From assembly GCA_963931925.1 (NCBI GenBank), contig OZ007570.1, positions 59,584,360-59,648,359 on the forward strand: a stretch of 64,000 nucleotides of DNA, given 5' to 3'. Below are positions 36,206 to 47,689 of the stretch, one piece after another (positions within the stretch are counted from its first letter, which is position 1; each line of letters begins with the position of its first letter). The stretch is from Onchidella celtica (lineage: Eukaryota; Mollusca; Gastropoda; Systellommatophora; Onchidiidae). The notes beneath the pieces are model-generated. The model worked only from the letters and a program-made list of their open reading frames with translations. It did no database searches and was not told the DNA's origin. The translations under genes and the position numbers were made by a program.

Positions 36206-37684
36206 TTCAAAAAATTTGTCTGACTATTCATTCATTTGATGTTGTCAAATGTTGGTTCTGTATTATCTTTTTTTTTTTGTTGCTTTGTTTCGTTTTTCTG
36301 TTGTTGGCTTTGTGGTAATATTGTTTCTGCTGCTATAGTTTTATAGTGCTACCAGAGTGACGTAGTTATCTTGCTACATAATTATAGTCATTCACAGATT
36401 AACATACATACATGTAGCGCATACAAACATAATACATGTAATAATATGCACATTGACATGCCTCTTGTTATGATAGGGAGCACAAAATACGTACAGGGAA
36501 TTTGACAGAGGCATGGGGTCAGCCGACCATTGACTTAACGTTAATCCACCAAGGCTCAATAATAGTTAATACACCAAACCTTAGGATTAGTGCTGAAGTA
36601 CTGTAAATCCTTCAACATATAGACCCAAATACTATTACATTATCGGATTATAGGTCTGGGCCTAATAGGTGGTATAAAAGTCTTACAAATATATTGCGAT
36701 TTCCCAATTCTCTCTGTGCGATCCACATACCAGTTGCTCATTCTTTCAGTCCATTATTTTTGTTCTTTCTGTTACATCAATATATGTCTATCTGTTCAAT
36801 TTCGAGTACACAAGAAACACTTACAGATGTCAATAAAACTTATAGTCCATGTCCACCGAGCCGGAACTTAACGATATCCTAGTAATTTATTTTGAAGAAA
36901 ACACACGTTGAAACAGCATCTTTCCTTATATGGGCAACATACTAGAAAGTCGTTCTTTTCATATTCTGGTTAAGGCTGACAATTGTCCCTTGTCCTCAAG
37001 AAACCTGACATTTGAATAATTAATCGCAGCGTTGTGCCTGAAGTATAAATTTGAACAGTAAGATAAGAGACTGACAGTTGAAGCCTGTAATCATGGGATC
37101 ACAACTGGTCGTAAAACACTTGGCTTAAGACCCCGTAATTGTCACTTTCTGCTCCTAACCCTTGTCGTGGTAATGGTCGAAGGGGAGGGGATGGGGATCC
37201 GCGGGCCTAGTAAGTTAGGTATATATATATCAAGGAGTACTGTATTCATATATAATTATATATATATATCATTTTGTTTGGCGTTGGGGGCAGAGATGTC
37301 TTACACTAAGAGTAAGATATATATATATCGGTTGGGGGCGATTTAATTAGGTCTGCATTGAAGCTTGATTGGCTTCAAGTGGTACACTATTATACACTAT
37401 AATATACGGCATGGCATTTTGGTTACTTAAACTAGAAAGGTCTACTGACGTTTGTAAATGTAAGCTCTCTAAAAGGACGATATAATTTAACCAGGCAGTA
37501 CCAATATAGAAATGTGGGAACAAAGGAAAGCGGGGGGGGGGGGGGAGGAGGCGGGATCGTAGGTAGGAGCAGTGTGATGCTATGACGGTCATATGTCAGC
37601 GTGTCTTGGACCGCACCCTGAAAATGCTGTATAAATAATAACGGTGTCTGTCTTATTTAAAACAGAAGACCGTCGATCTTCGAT
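36206..37684. other. Intergenic spacer before the unrecognised gene
   Basis: It holds TA microsatellites (about 37219-37330), a G-run near 37531-37544, and presumably the promoter of the gene starting at 37685. No TATA box stands out at a convincing distance. No other coding sequence is evident. Confidence 0.4.
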
Positions 37685-40600
37685 ATGCTACACTTTGGCA
37701 TCCCACGAGAACCACAATTTACGGGTCAGGTGACCATGTGGAAAATGCCGATATCGGCCGAGGAAGAAGAAGAGGCTGAAGAGAAGAGAAAACGAACTGC
37801 AGCAACTAGAACCAACTCCACACTGTCAAGTCTTCCTAAAAGTCGATTCAACAGATACCACACAGGCTCGGAGATCAAGTGAGTGGAAATAGCAATTTCT
37901 ACTTTAAAACAGCTCATTCGAGGTTGGCAAATAATTGTTACAGGCTATTCGCCCCCACGCCTCCCCCCCCCCCCCTCCTTTTTTGTTCTTAAATTTGTCA
38001 GACCAAGATGCATCTATAGGAGTGAAAACCAATTGGTACAAATACAGTACTACTGAAAAATGTATCTATAACAATTTAACACCATGATTTTGGAACAATC
38101 GATTAACTCGATCTTGCAAAACACAGAGGCTAATAATTAAGGACCTACTTTAAAAAAAAAAAGAAATCGGCGCCGAAAATTCTGTATTGGAGAAAATTTT
38201 GCAGTAGAGGTTGAGGCTGCCAAGAGAGGGAACCATTCAAATTGCTCTCGGCTGCGTTATTGTATTATCTACCCTTGTCTAAGGAAATAAAGACTGTTTA
38301 TAAATAAGATCAGTTGAAAAGAGTGAATCAAACAATACGGTAATTTGTTGTACCATCATAATATCTATCTTGTTCTACAAAGAAATATCTGCCCGTATTT
38401 TGAGAAATACACGTATACTTATGTTCACCGTAGCAGTGGTACAATGCCGATAGCACTAGACCCAATCTTATTATTCAAATGGCATCTATAATAGATGCAA
38501 TTTAAAGTACTTTTTAGTTCTTTTCACAACAAACAAATCTTTTACATTTAGTACATCACTTGGAACTGATGCTGTAATGTCATGCTTTTCACGCATCAAA
38601 GTAAGTTGACTGCGGTATCTTTACATCAAAGTAAGTTGACTGCGGTATCTTTACGCTCGAAAACCCCTGTTAAGTGTTCTATTTCACCGCTACGATCGTA
38701 ATTTGATAGCACACCAAAATGACAAAAGAGGGCATTAATGCTAGCTATATGACTGCTAAAAGAAAACGTTTCACATTTCAGCACAATCTACGGTGTGTGT
38801 CGTGAAGACATCGCCAGCAGAGGCATGTCCGTGCCCTCCAAACCGCCTACGCCACTGAATTCACAATTCTTGCCACTGGACATTCAGATGTTCGAGGAAA
38901 GAGATTACATTGACAGATTCCTTCTCCACGACACTGCTGCTGATAACTTCTCCATGCAGAGTTTCTTCAAAGGTTCGTATTGCATCCATTGTCTGTGCTA
39001 GACCAGTGGTTCTTAAACTTTATTGTTCGCGACCCATCTAATAGCGCCGACTTATCAGCCTAGGCCCATCTCATCCGTCAACGTTATAACGTTACCTTAA
39101 TTCAAAGGTGATAAAATTATGTTCAACGAAATAAATTTAGTATTCTCTTTTTTTTTTTTGCTAAATGAATAAAACTGGATAATTTTAGAATCAGGAAATA
39201 ATCAATCAATAAAAATAAGTACATGTATATTTTAAAAAATGCTAAAATAAGCAGTGGCGGATCTACTACGAAGGTAATGAAGCTTAAGCTTCAGGGTTAC
39301 TAAAACCGGAGGGGCCCTGAGGAAACAGTGAATGAGTGAACAGGTCTCGGGGTTCTTGCAAGGGCAGCAGGGCCCGTTGCACTTTGTTGGATCATGCCCT
39401 ATTCTTCGGGGTCCCAAAAATGTAGATCATCCACTGACATAAGTTAATCAGAGACTCAGCAAGCACCGACAGCTTCGCGACCCGCAATTTGAGAAACGAT
39501 GCACTAGATTATAGACTTATCGGGAGTGTATTAACCCTCGAGCTCCTTTCCCCCACCCCACCCCCCCCCTTTTTTTTCCCCATCATAGTCATGGAAGTTT
39601 TCAGGCTTCGTAGGGACTCTTTGTTCTAAAAAACGTGAAGGTTTAAATGAAACATTTCCTTGCATAGCTCTATAATAAATTAAATGCCTAATGAAGAATA
39701 CTGGCAGAGAGTACAGGTCTTGCCCAGAATAAATCTGCTTCTCGCTCCGTAGACAGACATTATCATACACATTATTTTTCCCGACTTGCAGTCTTGTTTC
39801 GAGACATGTGCGCACTGGTGTAGTGCGAATTACGTTTTTGCTTTGAAAACTGCACCACACTGAACGTATATGAAAGGCGGTCAAGTAGTTGTACCGTTGC
39901 ACCTTCGCCCTCTACTCTGTAGGTCAAAAGGGTTGTTCTTCAACTAGTGGCCTGACGTACAGTCAGGCAATGAAGAAACAGACAGGCTGACCGACCCTTC
40001 CTTGACCATTCGTGTGTTAAGACAAATGAAGAGCGTTTTTCCAAAACTGGGTAAGTCAAATTTTACATTTGTTATGGCCCCTTTAGATAGATCAAGTCAT
40101 TCAAAATTAGTGTAAGACGCGGTGTAAGTGTTTAGTTAAAACTTGCCATGTCCCGTCTTGGTCCGATGATAAAGGCAGGACATAGCAAGTCTTTACACCG
40201 CATCGTACACTAATTTTGAATGACCATCTGAAACGGACCAAACTCATACACAATTTGATTACCCAGTTTTGGAAAAAGGCTCTTCAAATGTGTCAGAACC
40301 CCAGTTAGACCAAGTTTCAGCACTCGCAGGTCATCTGGTTAACGGTCTATGGAAATCAAACAGACGAACAAAGACGTTCGCAACAAAAGATTTCGAGTTA
40401 AAGAGACCACTGAAACGCTCGTTGATTATTTAGACCTGAAGTGGCCTTGGTCTAGACTAAATCTACATGTATAACAAGGTATGCTGGCCGAAACTACATG
40501 ACTTGTAATCATGTGCCTGCTCTTAATTTTGTTGTTATCTTTCCACGTTTTTTCTTCTCCCGATCTCAAGGCTTAGTGGAGAGATATTACCCAGTGCGAA

Positions 40601-42302
40601 AAACATTGTTTTATCCCATCCCTACATTTTTGTGTTTCCATTATCTGGTCAGGTGTTGTGGAATTGTTGATGATTGTAGTTTTTACAGAGATAAGGGCGT
40701 TTATATTGGGACTGTAGGACTGAATGTCCCAGTTATTGACCCCGTTTGATGACAAGCATTTCGATTAAAGATGAGATTCAGATTTGAGGAGAACGTCACA
40801 GACTTTAAGAATAAGTGAGTAAAAATGTCACCAGGTAGCAAACCGCAAAAAAAATTCTAACAACTGGAATTTTAGTTAGTTGTTACCGGACCCAGGAACA
40901 AAACGATGATGTCCATGTCTCTTTACGTCATTTCTTTCTCCGCAGCTCCCAAAGCGCGGAATCTTGGGTACGGCATGCCAAGGCCAGAGACTTGTGAAGG
41001 TAGCGCTCACAATCGACTCATCACCCACCTGAGCCGGAAACCCAGTGTTGTAAGAGTGCCCTCCCATAATAGTTTGTGTAAAGCGGTGAGATGTGACAAT
41101 CACTACGGGTGTAGCGAAGAATTCTGTGAAATTCTCGGCCCTGGTTGTTGCTCTTCCTGCATTGAAACTACCAATAGACATATTGCTGAAGAGATTCAGC
41201 GGCGCCTGTTCCCAGAGATTGAGGTAACTATAACTTTGAAGACCTGTGATCTCTGAATTGGTTTGAACTAAGGGCATTCAGATATTCTGTGCCCTAGCTG
41301 TACAACATATTTTTTTTGGTTTTGTTAGTAGTATGGTACAGCAATGTTCTCTTCTACACCGCTAAAGAAATGCAGCCTCATCTTTCTCCCATAATTTTTG
41401 GCTGTGGCACGTGCTTGTTCTTCTCCTCTCCCCTGTTTTCCCACCTGCATGTTATTTTCACAACATCCCTTAAAAATAAAAAAAAATCGCTTTCTAAGGG
41501 TAAGATGTTTAGGACTCGGGCGGAATATTGATTATTCAATACCACCCTGTGTCCTGGTATGGTTTAAGTGTAAGTTTGTACGAAATGTAGATAGTAAACA
41601 CCAGTGCTCTGAATCTTGAGGTTCAGCAGAATGGATAGAACAGAATAGAATAGAATACGAGCGTACTTCATTGATTCCTAAGAAAATTTGCTTCTGACAT
41701 AATTATGTATGCATACCGGTACAAAACAATTACAGATACAATAGAACACGTTGACACGGCACATACTTGGTACATGGTAAAATATTATTCAAAGTTTGAT
41801 GCATAGCTGTCGCTCATTGAGACAGTCAATCGCAGAACCAAACTGAACTGAAGTGAAGTCACAACTTGTCTCATTTGTCTTCGAACTCCTTCTCCTCCTT
41901 TCAAAACTGGATGGTGTAAAGATGAGTGTACTGGAATAACACTTTCCATCTCCGTAATTTTATCAAAATCATAAAGCAACTATTTTACGCTCTCTGCAGG
42001 TGTCCAGGCGATGTCTTGTTGCTCCTAAACTCACCAAAGTTTTAAAGGACGGGCACTTGAAGCAAATTCGGCGGAAACGCCTGCAGGAGTTGAAACAGCC
42101 CAACAACAACAACAACAACAAGACAGCTACTGAGAAACAAACAGCAAACTCAAACGCAATCACAGTGGTCACCAAGAAAAAAGCTCCATCCACGGAACAT
42201 AAAGTTTTGCTCAACACTCGGGACTCTATGAAATTACCACCCATTGGACCACCTCAGCCAACCTTCACTCCATCAAGCGAGGAAGGGGAGGAGGGCCTGT
42301 AA
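37685..42302 (+). CDS. Unrecognised spliced protein gene, 321 residues, four exons
   Basis: Exons are 37685-37878, 38782-38972, 40946-41223 and 42000-42302 (TAA at 42300). Donors and acceptors are GT-AG with matching phases (2, 1, 0), though the exon 2 donor (G then GTTCGT) is weak. The product begins MLHFGIPREPQ, has a Glu-rich run at residues 22-29 followed by basic residues, and a middle part with FLPLDIQMFEERDYIDRFL. The third exon carries eight cysteines (CDNHYGCSEEFCEI ... CCSSC), spaced in no zinc-finger pattern I know. The tail is basic, with an Asn run encoded by AAC repeats. There is no signal peptide or membrane helix. I do not recognise a family and infer no function. Four frame-compatible exons support a real gene. 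Confidence 0.75.
38594..38653 (+). repeat. Perfect 30-bp tandem duplication in an intron
   Basis: A unit starting CATCAAAGTAAGTTGACTGC occurs twice back to back without differences. It lies about 130 bp before exon 2 of the unrecognised gene. Confidence 0.9.
39004..39492. mobile_element. hAT-like non-autonomous element
   Basis: The left end CAGTGGTTCTTAAACTTT and the right end read inward, CATCGTTTCTCAAATTGC, form an imperfect inverted pair, and GCGACCC words follow both. CAGTGGTTCT is a typical hAT terminus. The flanking 8-mers TGCTAGAC and CACTAGAT share five positions, compatible with an aged target duplication. It contains a second hAT-like element. Confidence 0.6.
39252..39436. mobile_element. 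Short hAT-like MITE nested in the larger hAT element
   Basis: The termini CAGTGGCGGATCTAC and, read inward from the right, CAGTGGATGATCTAC match at 13 of 15 bases. The flanks AAATAAG and ACATAAG match at six of seven, in keeping with a target duplication. It is 185 bp long with no coding sequence. Confidence 0.75.
40021..40294. repeat. 274-bp foldback (near-continuous inverted repeat)
   Basis: The left arm carries in order GACAAATGAAGAGC, TTTTTCCAAAACTGGGTAA, GTCATTCAAAATTAGTGTA and a CGGTGTAA ... ACTTGCCATGTCC stretch. The right arm carries their reverse complements in reverse order, ending GCTCTTCAAATGTGTC. The loop near 40158 is short. It may be a MITE or the source of a hairpin RNA; it lies in an intron of the unrecognised gene. 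Confidence 0.88.
41630..41740. repeat. Retroposon tail with AATAG repeats
   Basis: GAACAGAATAGAATAGAATA followed by a segment resembling TACTTCATTGATTCC and AAGAAAATTTG looks like the end of a LINE or SINE. A similar AATAG tail ends the CR1-like LINE at about 27000. No coding sequence is included. Confidence 0.5.
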
Positions 42303-43160
42303 CTTGACTGGACAGTGCGATGCAGAGTTCAGATACTTCGTGAGGTTGGCATCCAAAATGAACCACCCCTATCAACATATCGACCATTACACGACGAGAT
42401 TGAGGACATGCAACAAATCCAACATTTTGAAAATAGCCAAGTCAGGTCCACATTTTTTCTTGAACACGGGCATTCCATCGAAACGCCTCAGCCAACAGTT
42501 TGCTCCATTTGACAACGAGTTTGGGGGCGTGTGACAAGCCGAACATCGTGAAAAACAGCCAAATCACATTCAATGTTCCATGTATTTGTCGTCAAAATGA
42601 ATTACCCGGGCCAGCTTTCATTCCATTCAGGGACCATTGCAAGGATGTGATTGTATGACTAGCCAGCACTGTAATGCTCAACTAAGTCATGCCCAACACT
42701 GTATGAACCTGGACGTCCAGATGCATCACCTCAGCCAACATCTAACTCCATTAATTTTAGTGGCGAGACTGGGGACATGTAACCAATCCAACATTTTGGA
42801 GCTCATGAACTTGCAGCCCCGCTGAACCTTTCCAAAAGCGGTGTAGGCCTACTGCTTTTAGTGGCGAGAATGAAGACGTGTAGCAAGTAGAAAGCTTTGT
42901 GACACACGTCCAGATTGTGTCAAGTTACACTTGATGCTATTGTTGATGTTTTCTATATATTTGTGTTTTCTTTGTCTTTGTGGTCTTTCGTTTATTTTTC
43001 AAATGTTATCTTTAATCTTGTCATCTCTCCGATATTTATTCTGTTTGTGTGTTCATTTGTGTTTTCATTTGCTGAGTATGTGTGTGTGTGTGCTTGTGTG
43101 CGCGCGTCCACGTGGGTGGGAGTACACATTTGTGAATTATGCAAGTGATGAAAATAAAGT
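42303..43160 (+). other. 3' UTR of the unrecognised gene with degenerate repeats
   Basis: Variants of a phrase (CCTCAGCCAAC ... CTCCAT ... GGCGAGACTGGGGACATGTA) recur at about 42250-42300 (the end of the coding region), 42485-42540, 42730-42785 and 42860-42885. This suggests an old tandem duplication that includes the end of the reading frame. AATAAA at about 43152 is a good polyadenylation signal. A TG/CG-rich microsatellite lies at about 43080-43110. Confidence 0.5.
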
Positions 43161-43284
43161 AAAATAGACATGCTTATAATTTCAGATCTGTGATTTTATC
43201 TTTAATCGATGAAAGGGAGGTAATGTGCATTATTTCGACCTTGAGTATTTAGCAAAATTCACATCCACACAATATTGTAATATA

Positions 43285-44266
43285 CGAGGGGCAGCTGAAA
43301 GGTTCTGCCTCCCACGTGATTATGTCAATTGTATGCAAGACATTCATATGAATGGCATATCTGGTGAAAGCTTAGAATGTCCTCTATTAAGTGCTATCAA
43401 TGTCATTACTTTCCACGTAATCACCATCCCCTTTCTACGCATATGCGCCAACGTCGGTCGGGCTGTTGCATCGCGTCGGGGGTGAGAAAATCAGGTCTTT
43501 TATCTCGGCACCTGCTTGCACTTGATCATCACCATCGTAACAGTGTCCTTTAGGTTGCCCCTTAAGCTTTAGAAAAAGGAAAAAATCGCAAGGTGCAAGA
43601 TCTGGGCTGTACGACGAGTAGGGTAACATGTCTCCAAATCTGAGGCGTTGCAGTGCACCCTGCCTTTTTCGACTCCTGTGTGGACGAGCATTATCATGCT
43701 GAACAATGGCATCTTCTTCAGGGCGAACCCGCTTCAAGCGTACGCGGAGTTTCTTCAGTTTCCACATATTGGTGGGATTTGACAGTGTTACCCTGTTCCA
43801 AAAATTCTGAGTGGACTCTACTGTGGCAGTCGCAAAAAATTGTCATTAACATCTTTTCAACCGAAGCTGTGAATTCTGAATTTTTGCGGACGATGGGTCC
43901 TCATGCCTGTACTCCAATGACTGCTGTTTGTTTTCTGGGTCGTCGTATTGATGTGTCCAAGACTCAGCTCCAGTAACAATCTGGAGGAGGAAAAGCTTAC
44001 GGAGCACCTGAAAGGTCACCGTTACAGTGATGATGCTCAGGTGCAATCAATGTGCCCCGCTGGTGCCGAGATAAGAGACTTCGTTTTTTTCAGGACCTGT
44101 CTGACGTTGGCGTAGGCATGTGGAAAGGGATGGTGATTACGTGGAAAAGTAATGACAGTACTTCATAGAGGACATTCTAACTCTAAGCTTTCACCAGATA
44201 TGCGATTAATGTGAGTGTCTTGCACAGAATTGAAATAATCAGGTAAGAGGCAGAACTTTTCAGCCC
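43285..44266 (-). mobile_element. mariner-type transposon with long terminal inverted repeats
   Basis: Inverted repeats of about 150 bp or more run from GGGGCAGCTGAAAGGTTCTG at the left to GGGCTGAAAAGTTCTG read inward at the right. They share inner blocks such as CATATCTGGTGAAAGCTTAG, GAATGTCCTCTAT and CCACGTAATCACCATCCC. A broken transposase lies between them on the minus strand. Target TA duplicates cannot be confirmed because the right end is worn. Confidence 0.85.
43495..44046 (-). pseudogene. mariner transposase pseudogene
   Basis: The minus strand carries the family's TGAESWTHQYDDPENKQQSL block (44046-43846). After a gap with lost sequence, the HDNARPH box and YSPDLAPCDFFLF box follow (43767-43495), spaced about as expected for a D,D34D transposase. 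Frameshifts and a missing central part make it inactive. Confidence 0.88.
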
Positions 44267-44269
44267 ATC

Positions 44270-45250
44270 AGTCTTGACATGGTTGTTGGGCACTTCTGAT
44301 AGGGTCTGATATTCTGCATACAGCCTTGCTGCTTCCCTGCACGCATGGCCGTTATCGTGTCGACATGCTACCTGTAAACTCAAACTGAAACTTTACCAAA
44401 GACCAAGGAGTTGCAGATGTCAAACTAAAGAATATTAATTATTATCAAACGTGTGTTGAAAACGAAAGCAAAAATTCTCCTGGATACGTGTAAAATGAAA
44501 AATGCAGAATATTTGCATACACAACTGGCATTTTTTTGTTTGATTTTTAAATCCTTAAATAATGTTTAATTTTCAAAATATGTCCAAAGGTTTCCAGAAA
44601 GTCCTCAAAAAACCAGATTGTCATACTTTTCTTCCTTATACATGTATTGTGGTGCAGGCCAAAAAAAGTTTCCCGGTTTTATTTTTTTGTTTAAATGCTC
44701 GCCTTTATCGATTTTCGACTCGACTGTCAGCGCAGTAATGTACTCAACAATGTGAAAGATGTAAGGAGTACGTGTAATTGTTTTATTGCACATACTTAAA
44801 CAAAGCACCCTAGAACTTTTGTAAAGTAGTTGAGAATAGTAATGAAAGTGAAAGGCCCTAAAAAAAGTGTTCAAATTTTGTCCAGAGAAGTCCGTAAAGG
44901 TCCTTAATTTCAAGAACCTGTGCTGTTCCTGACATTGGGTTTTTCAACCCCTTTTACACCCCACCTTTCTCCTCCCCCAACCCAAAGTTAAGAGTACCGT
45001 AACTAGTTTTGAGTTTACCAAATAAAATATATAAGTATCCAGCCAGAATTTTAATGAACGGGGTTTTCAAATGGCGTATTATATTATTAGGTACATTATT
45101 ACTGTTACTTGCCATGAGCATCATCAGCCCGAGTTACACGTCTGGTAATACCACTGACTAGTTGCTCTCAGACTATGACTTCCCATTTTTAATGGTCTTT
45201 TCGTCTTAATATCCGGCATTTTCCCAACACCAATCAAAAGACAGAATTCT
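44270..45250. other. Intergenic, no gene recognised
   Basis: AT-rich single-copy-looking sequence without recognisable coding sequence on either strand. The open frame at 44605-44913 matches no family I know. Confidence 0.4.
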
Positions 45251-45253
45251 CAG

Positions 45254-45313
45254 CGGTCCATGCGGCTTCTTTCGGTCCATGCGGCTTCTTTCGGTCCATG
45301 CGGCTTCTTTCGG
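45254..45313 (+). repeat. 19-bp tandem repeat, three copies
   Basis: The unit CGGTCCATGCGGCTTCTTT is repeated three times with no differences, followed by a partial CGG. Confidence 0.95.
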
Positions 45314-45582
45314 CCCACGTTTTAATAAATATTTTATGAAATATTTCTAACCTTGCACACCATTTCAAATGCCATCAAATTTGGAAACAGTGAAAGTTAA
45401 TAATTAATATGGATGGAACAAAACAATCTACATGTATAACTGCGACGAAGTCAGGCTGTGAATTATATCAGTGGGTGAAAAAAGCTTCCTGTTGGTAGAA
45501 TACACAACCTAATCTCCATGGAGTGTTCAGAATGATTGCTAGACATTGTACAAAATAAAAGCTACCCACTGGTGAAATAGCT

Positions 45583-45895
45583 CACAACCCGATGGCCATC
45601 CAGGTGTAGAGTATGTACGCAGTGGTTCTCCACAACAGCGAGGTAGTGGTGTAACAACCAAAAAACCCGATCTCCATCCGGCTGTAGAGTGTACATAATC
45701 GCTTTTGGACGCTGTAATCCGGTGTAAAACCAGTTTCCCTTTTGGTGTAACAACGCATAGTCCGATTCCCATCCGGCTGTAGCGTGTACACAATCGCTGT
45801 CGGGGCACTGTAATCTGATGTAATGTCTTCCCTTTTGGCGTAACAACTCACAGCTCGATCTCCACCGGGCTGTAGAGTGTACGCAAAGAGTGCCC
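45583..45895. repeat. Degenerate minisatellite of about 93-bp period
   Basis: GGCTGTAGAGTGTAC-type cores lie near 45604, 45681, 45776 and 45869. Each is preceded by CCGAT(C/T)(T/C)CCATCC and followed by an AATCGC and GGTGTAAC segment. Three overlapping open frames on the minus strand are a by-product of the repeat. Confidence 0.85.
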
Positions 45896-45899
45896 AACA

Positions 45900-46905
45900 A
45901 ACCTAGTGTTTCATCTATCGTATTATGGAAAGAGTTCTGCATGACCGGTCCACTCAGACAAGACCACCCTGTCCCTAACCCTAAACCCATCCCTAATCAG
46001 TCCTTATTTCTTACCCCAAACCGAATTCTTAATCCGGAACCTTATCCTTTAACCTACCACCCCCCTTCAAAAAAAAAAAAAAAAGCTGGAAATCATAAGA
46101 TTTCAAAGTAGTCGGGAAGTACGGAACTCTTCCCCATATTTCAGCATCTTTCACTGCAGTCAAGTCTGATGGATTTTGAAATGTTTGAAAAAAAAAAAAT
46201 GAAATATTGACAAGAGAGAAGCTGTTTAGGACCGTGAGAACTCTTCCTTCTGACGGATGTTGGCAGAAAAGGCGATAAAGATAACAAAACAAACAAACAA
46301 ACAAACAAAAACCAAACTAAAAATTGAGATGACTGAGAATGGCAACTGCTGGTCAGCGCACAACTCCCAGATAAATAAACATTCAGAGCTCCCCTCGGGC
46401 GAGTCAGTCCTATTGATGAATATTGTTACTTTTAACGCGCCGTTCGACGATTAACATTCAAAATATGAAAATATGTGCCCGACCAAAGCCGTGTGCCGGT
46501 ATACCTCTGGTATCCCTTCCTTTATATTTGCAAAATCACTCAATAAGACGCGAAGGAAAACCGAGTAACCATGTTTTGTTATTGTCGCGCCAAGGACGTA
46601 ATGTGTGTTGTGTTTTGTAATTAATAATAAAAGCAAAAGAGTCACTTCAATTCTGAACGGCAGTTTTGAGAAGACAAGAGTTTTTAAAATTAACTTTGAA
46701 CACAGATGATATGTACCTGGGAGGAGAGTCTGAAACTCAGAGGTTCGTAATCTCTGCCAGCAAATCAAAAAAAAAAAAAAAGTTCCAGTTCTTGTGTTAT
46801 CTCTGAACTTGTATTTCAAAGATAAGAAAATATGTTGCCAACAGTGAAATACACTTTGGTTTCAATATTTCTATTTGTTTACTTTTTTTTTTTTACCCAC
46901 GGAAA
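45900..46905. other. Upstream region of the yellow-like gene
   Basis: It contains short A-runs (about 46070-46085 and 46185-46200), an AACAAAC repeat near 46290-46310, and unremarkable AT-rich sequence. No exon was recognised. Confidence 0.35.
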
Positions 46906-46913
46906 AGCCAAGA

Positions 46914-46971
46914 TATAAAAAGCAGGCTCAGCTCAGAAACTATCCTGCTTTACAACAGCCTGAAGATCCTG
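46914..46971 (+). promoter_or_regulatory. TATA box and untranslated first exon of the yellow-like gene
   Basis: TATAAAA lies at 46914-46920, and transcription would start some 25-30 bases later, near 46940-46945. The short transcribed segment ends CTGAAGATCCTG at a near-perfect donor (GTAAGT at 46972). The best matching acceptor is TTCTTCAG at 47671, 18 bases before the start codon at 47690; another lies at 47640. A TATA box fits a tissue-specific, highly expressed gene; that last point is inference. Confidence 0.7.
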
Positions 46972-47689
46972 GTAAGTAACAAAGCTGTTTTCTAACACGA
47001 AATACAGACCCTATTTACAGCAATACTGTACTGGTACAATGTTGAAATAATTCATTTCATAGAATAATTTCGCCATCATTCTCTAAAGCTGTAATAATCG
47101 GTATTAGCTACTTTCAGGAGAAAAACATTAAAAAAACTACTTTAGCACTTATTGATCTAGTGACGCTGAATTTTTGAAAGTTTGCTTTTCGGTAACGTTC
47201 GGCTTAGGAGTATTTAACCAAGATCTGTCGATGAGGCTTTAAATGCATTTCAAACTTGCACATGTTTGATTTGTCCCTGTACATGTTGACAAATATTTAT
47301 GCTTTAATTTACACATTCCGTTTTAATTGATTTTCTTCCATCAGAACGATTTTAATGTATTCTGACAGGAAGTTTACATACAATTTTGAAACCAATTATC
47401 AATGACATGGCAATCGATTTGTCTATGTGCTGCCGACCTTGATATAATTTAGAAAGGAATTTTTCATAAATTTTAACATGTTTTTTTGTTGTTTTTTTTA
47501 AAATATAAATTATAGTATTGCTCCAGTTAAAAAGAAGTCTGTTCTTGTAAGTTCTATGTAAATTTTGGTGCAAAACTATATCGTTTTTCTGAGACGACTC
47601 GATGTCCATAATGCGTGGACATGTATCTCATTTCTTTCAGTGCCCCGGATTTTCATTTTTATGTTCTTCAGGAAACCAAACCGGAGACA

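Noticed and set aside
40876..41277. Minus-strand frame of 133 codons
   Set aside because: It is the antisense of exon 3 of the spliced plus-strand gene, whose splice sites and phases are consistent.
45539..45990. Overlapping minus-strand frames up to 142 codons
   Set aside because: Three frames are open over a 93-bp minisatellite, which explains them by repetition.
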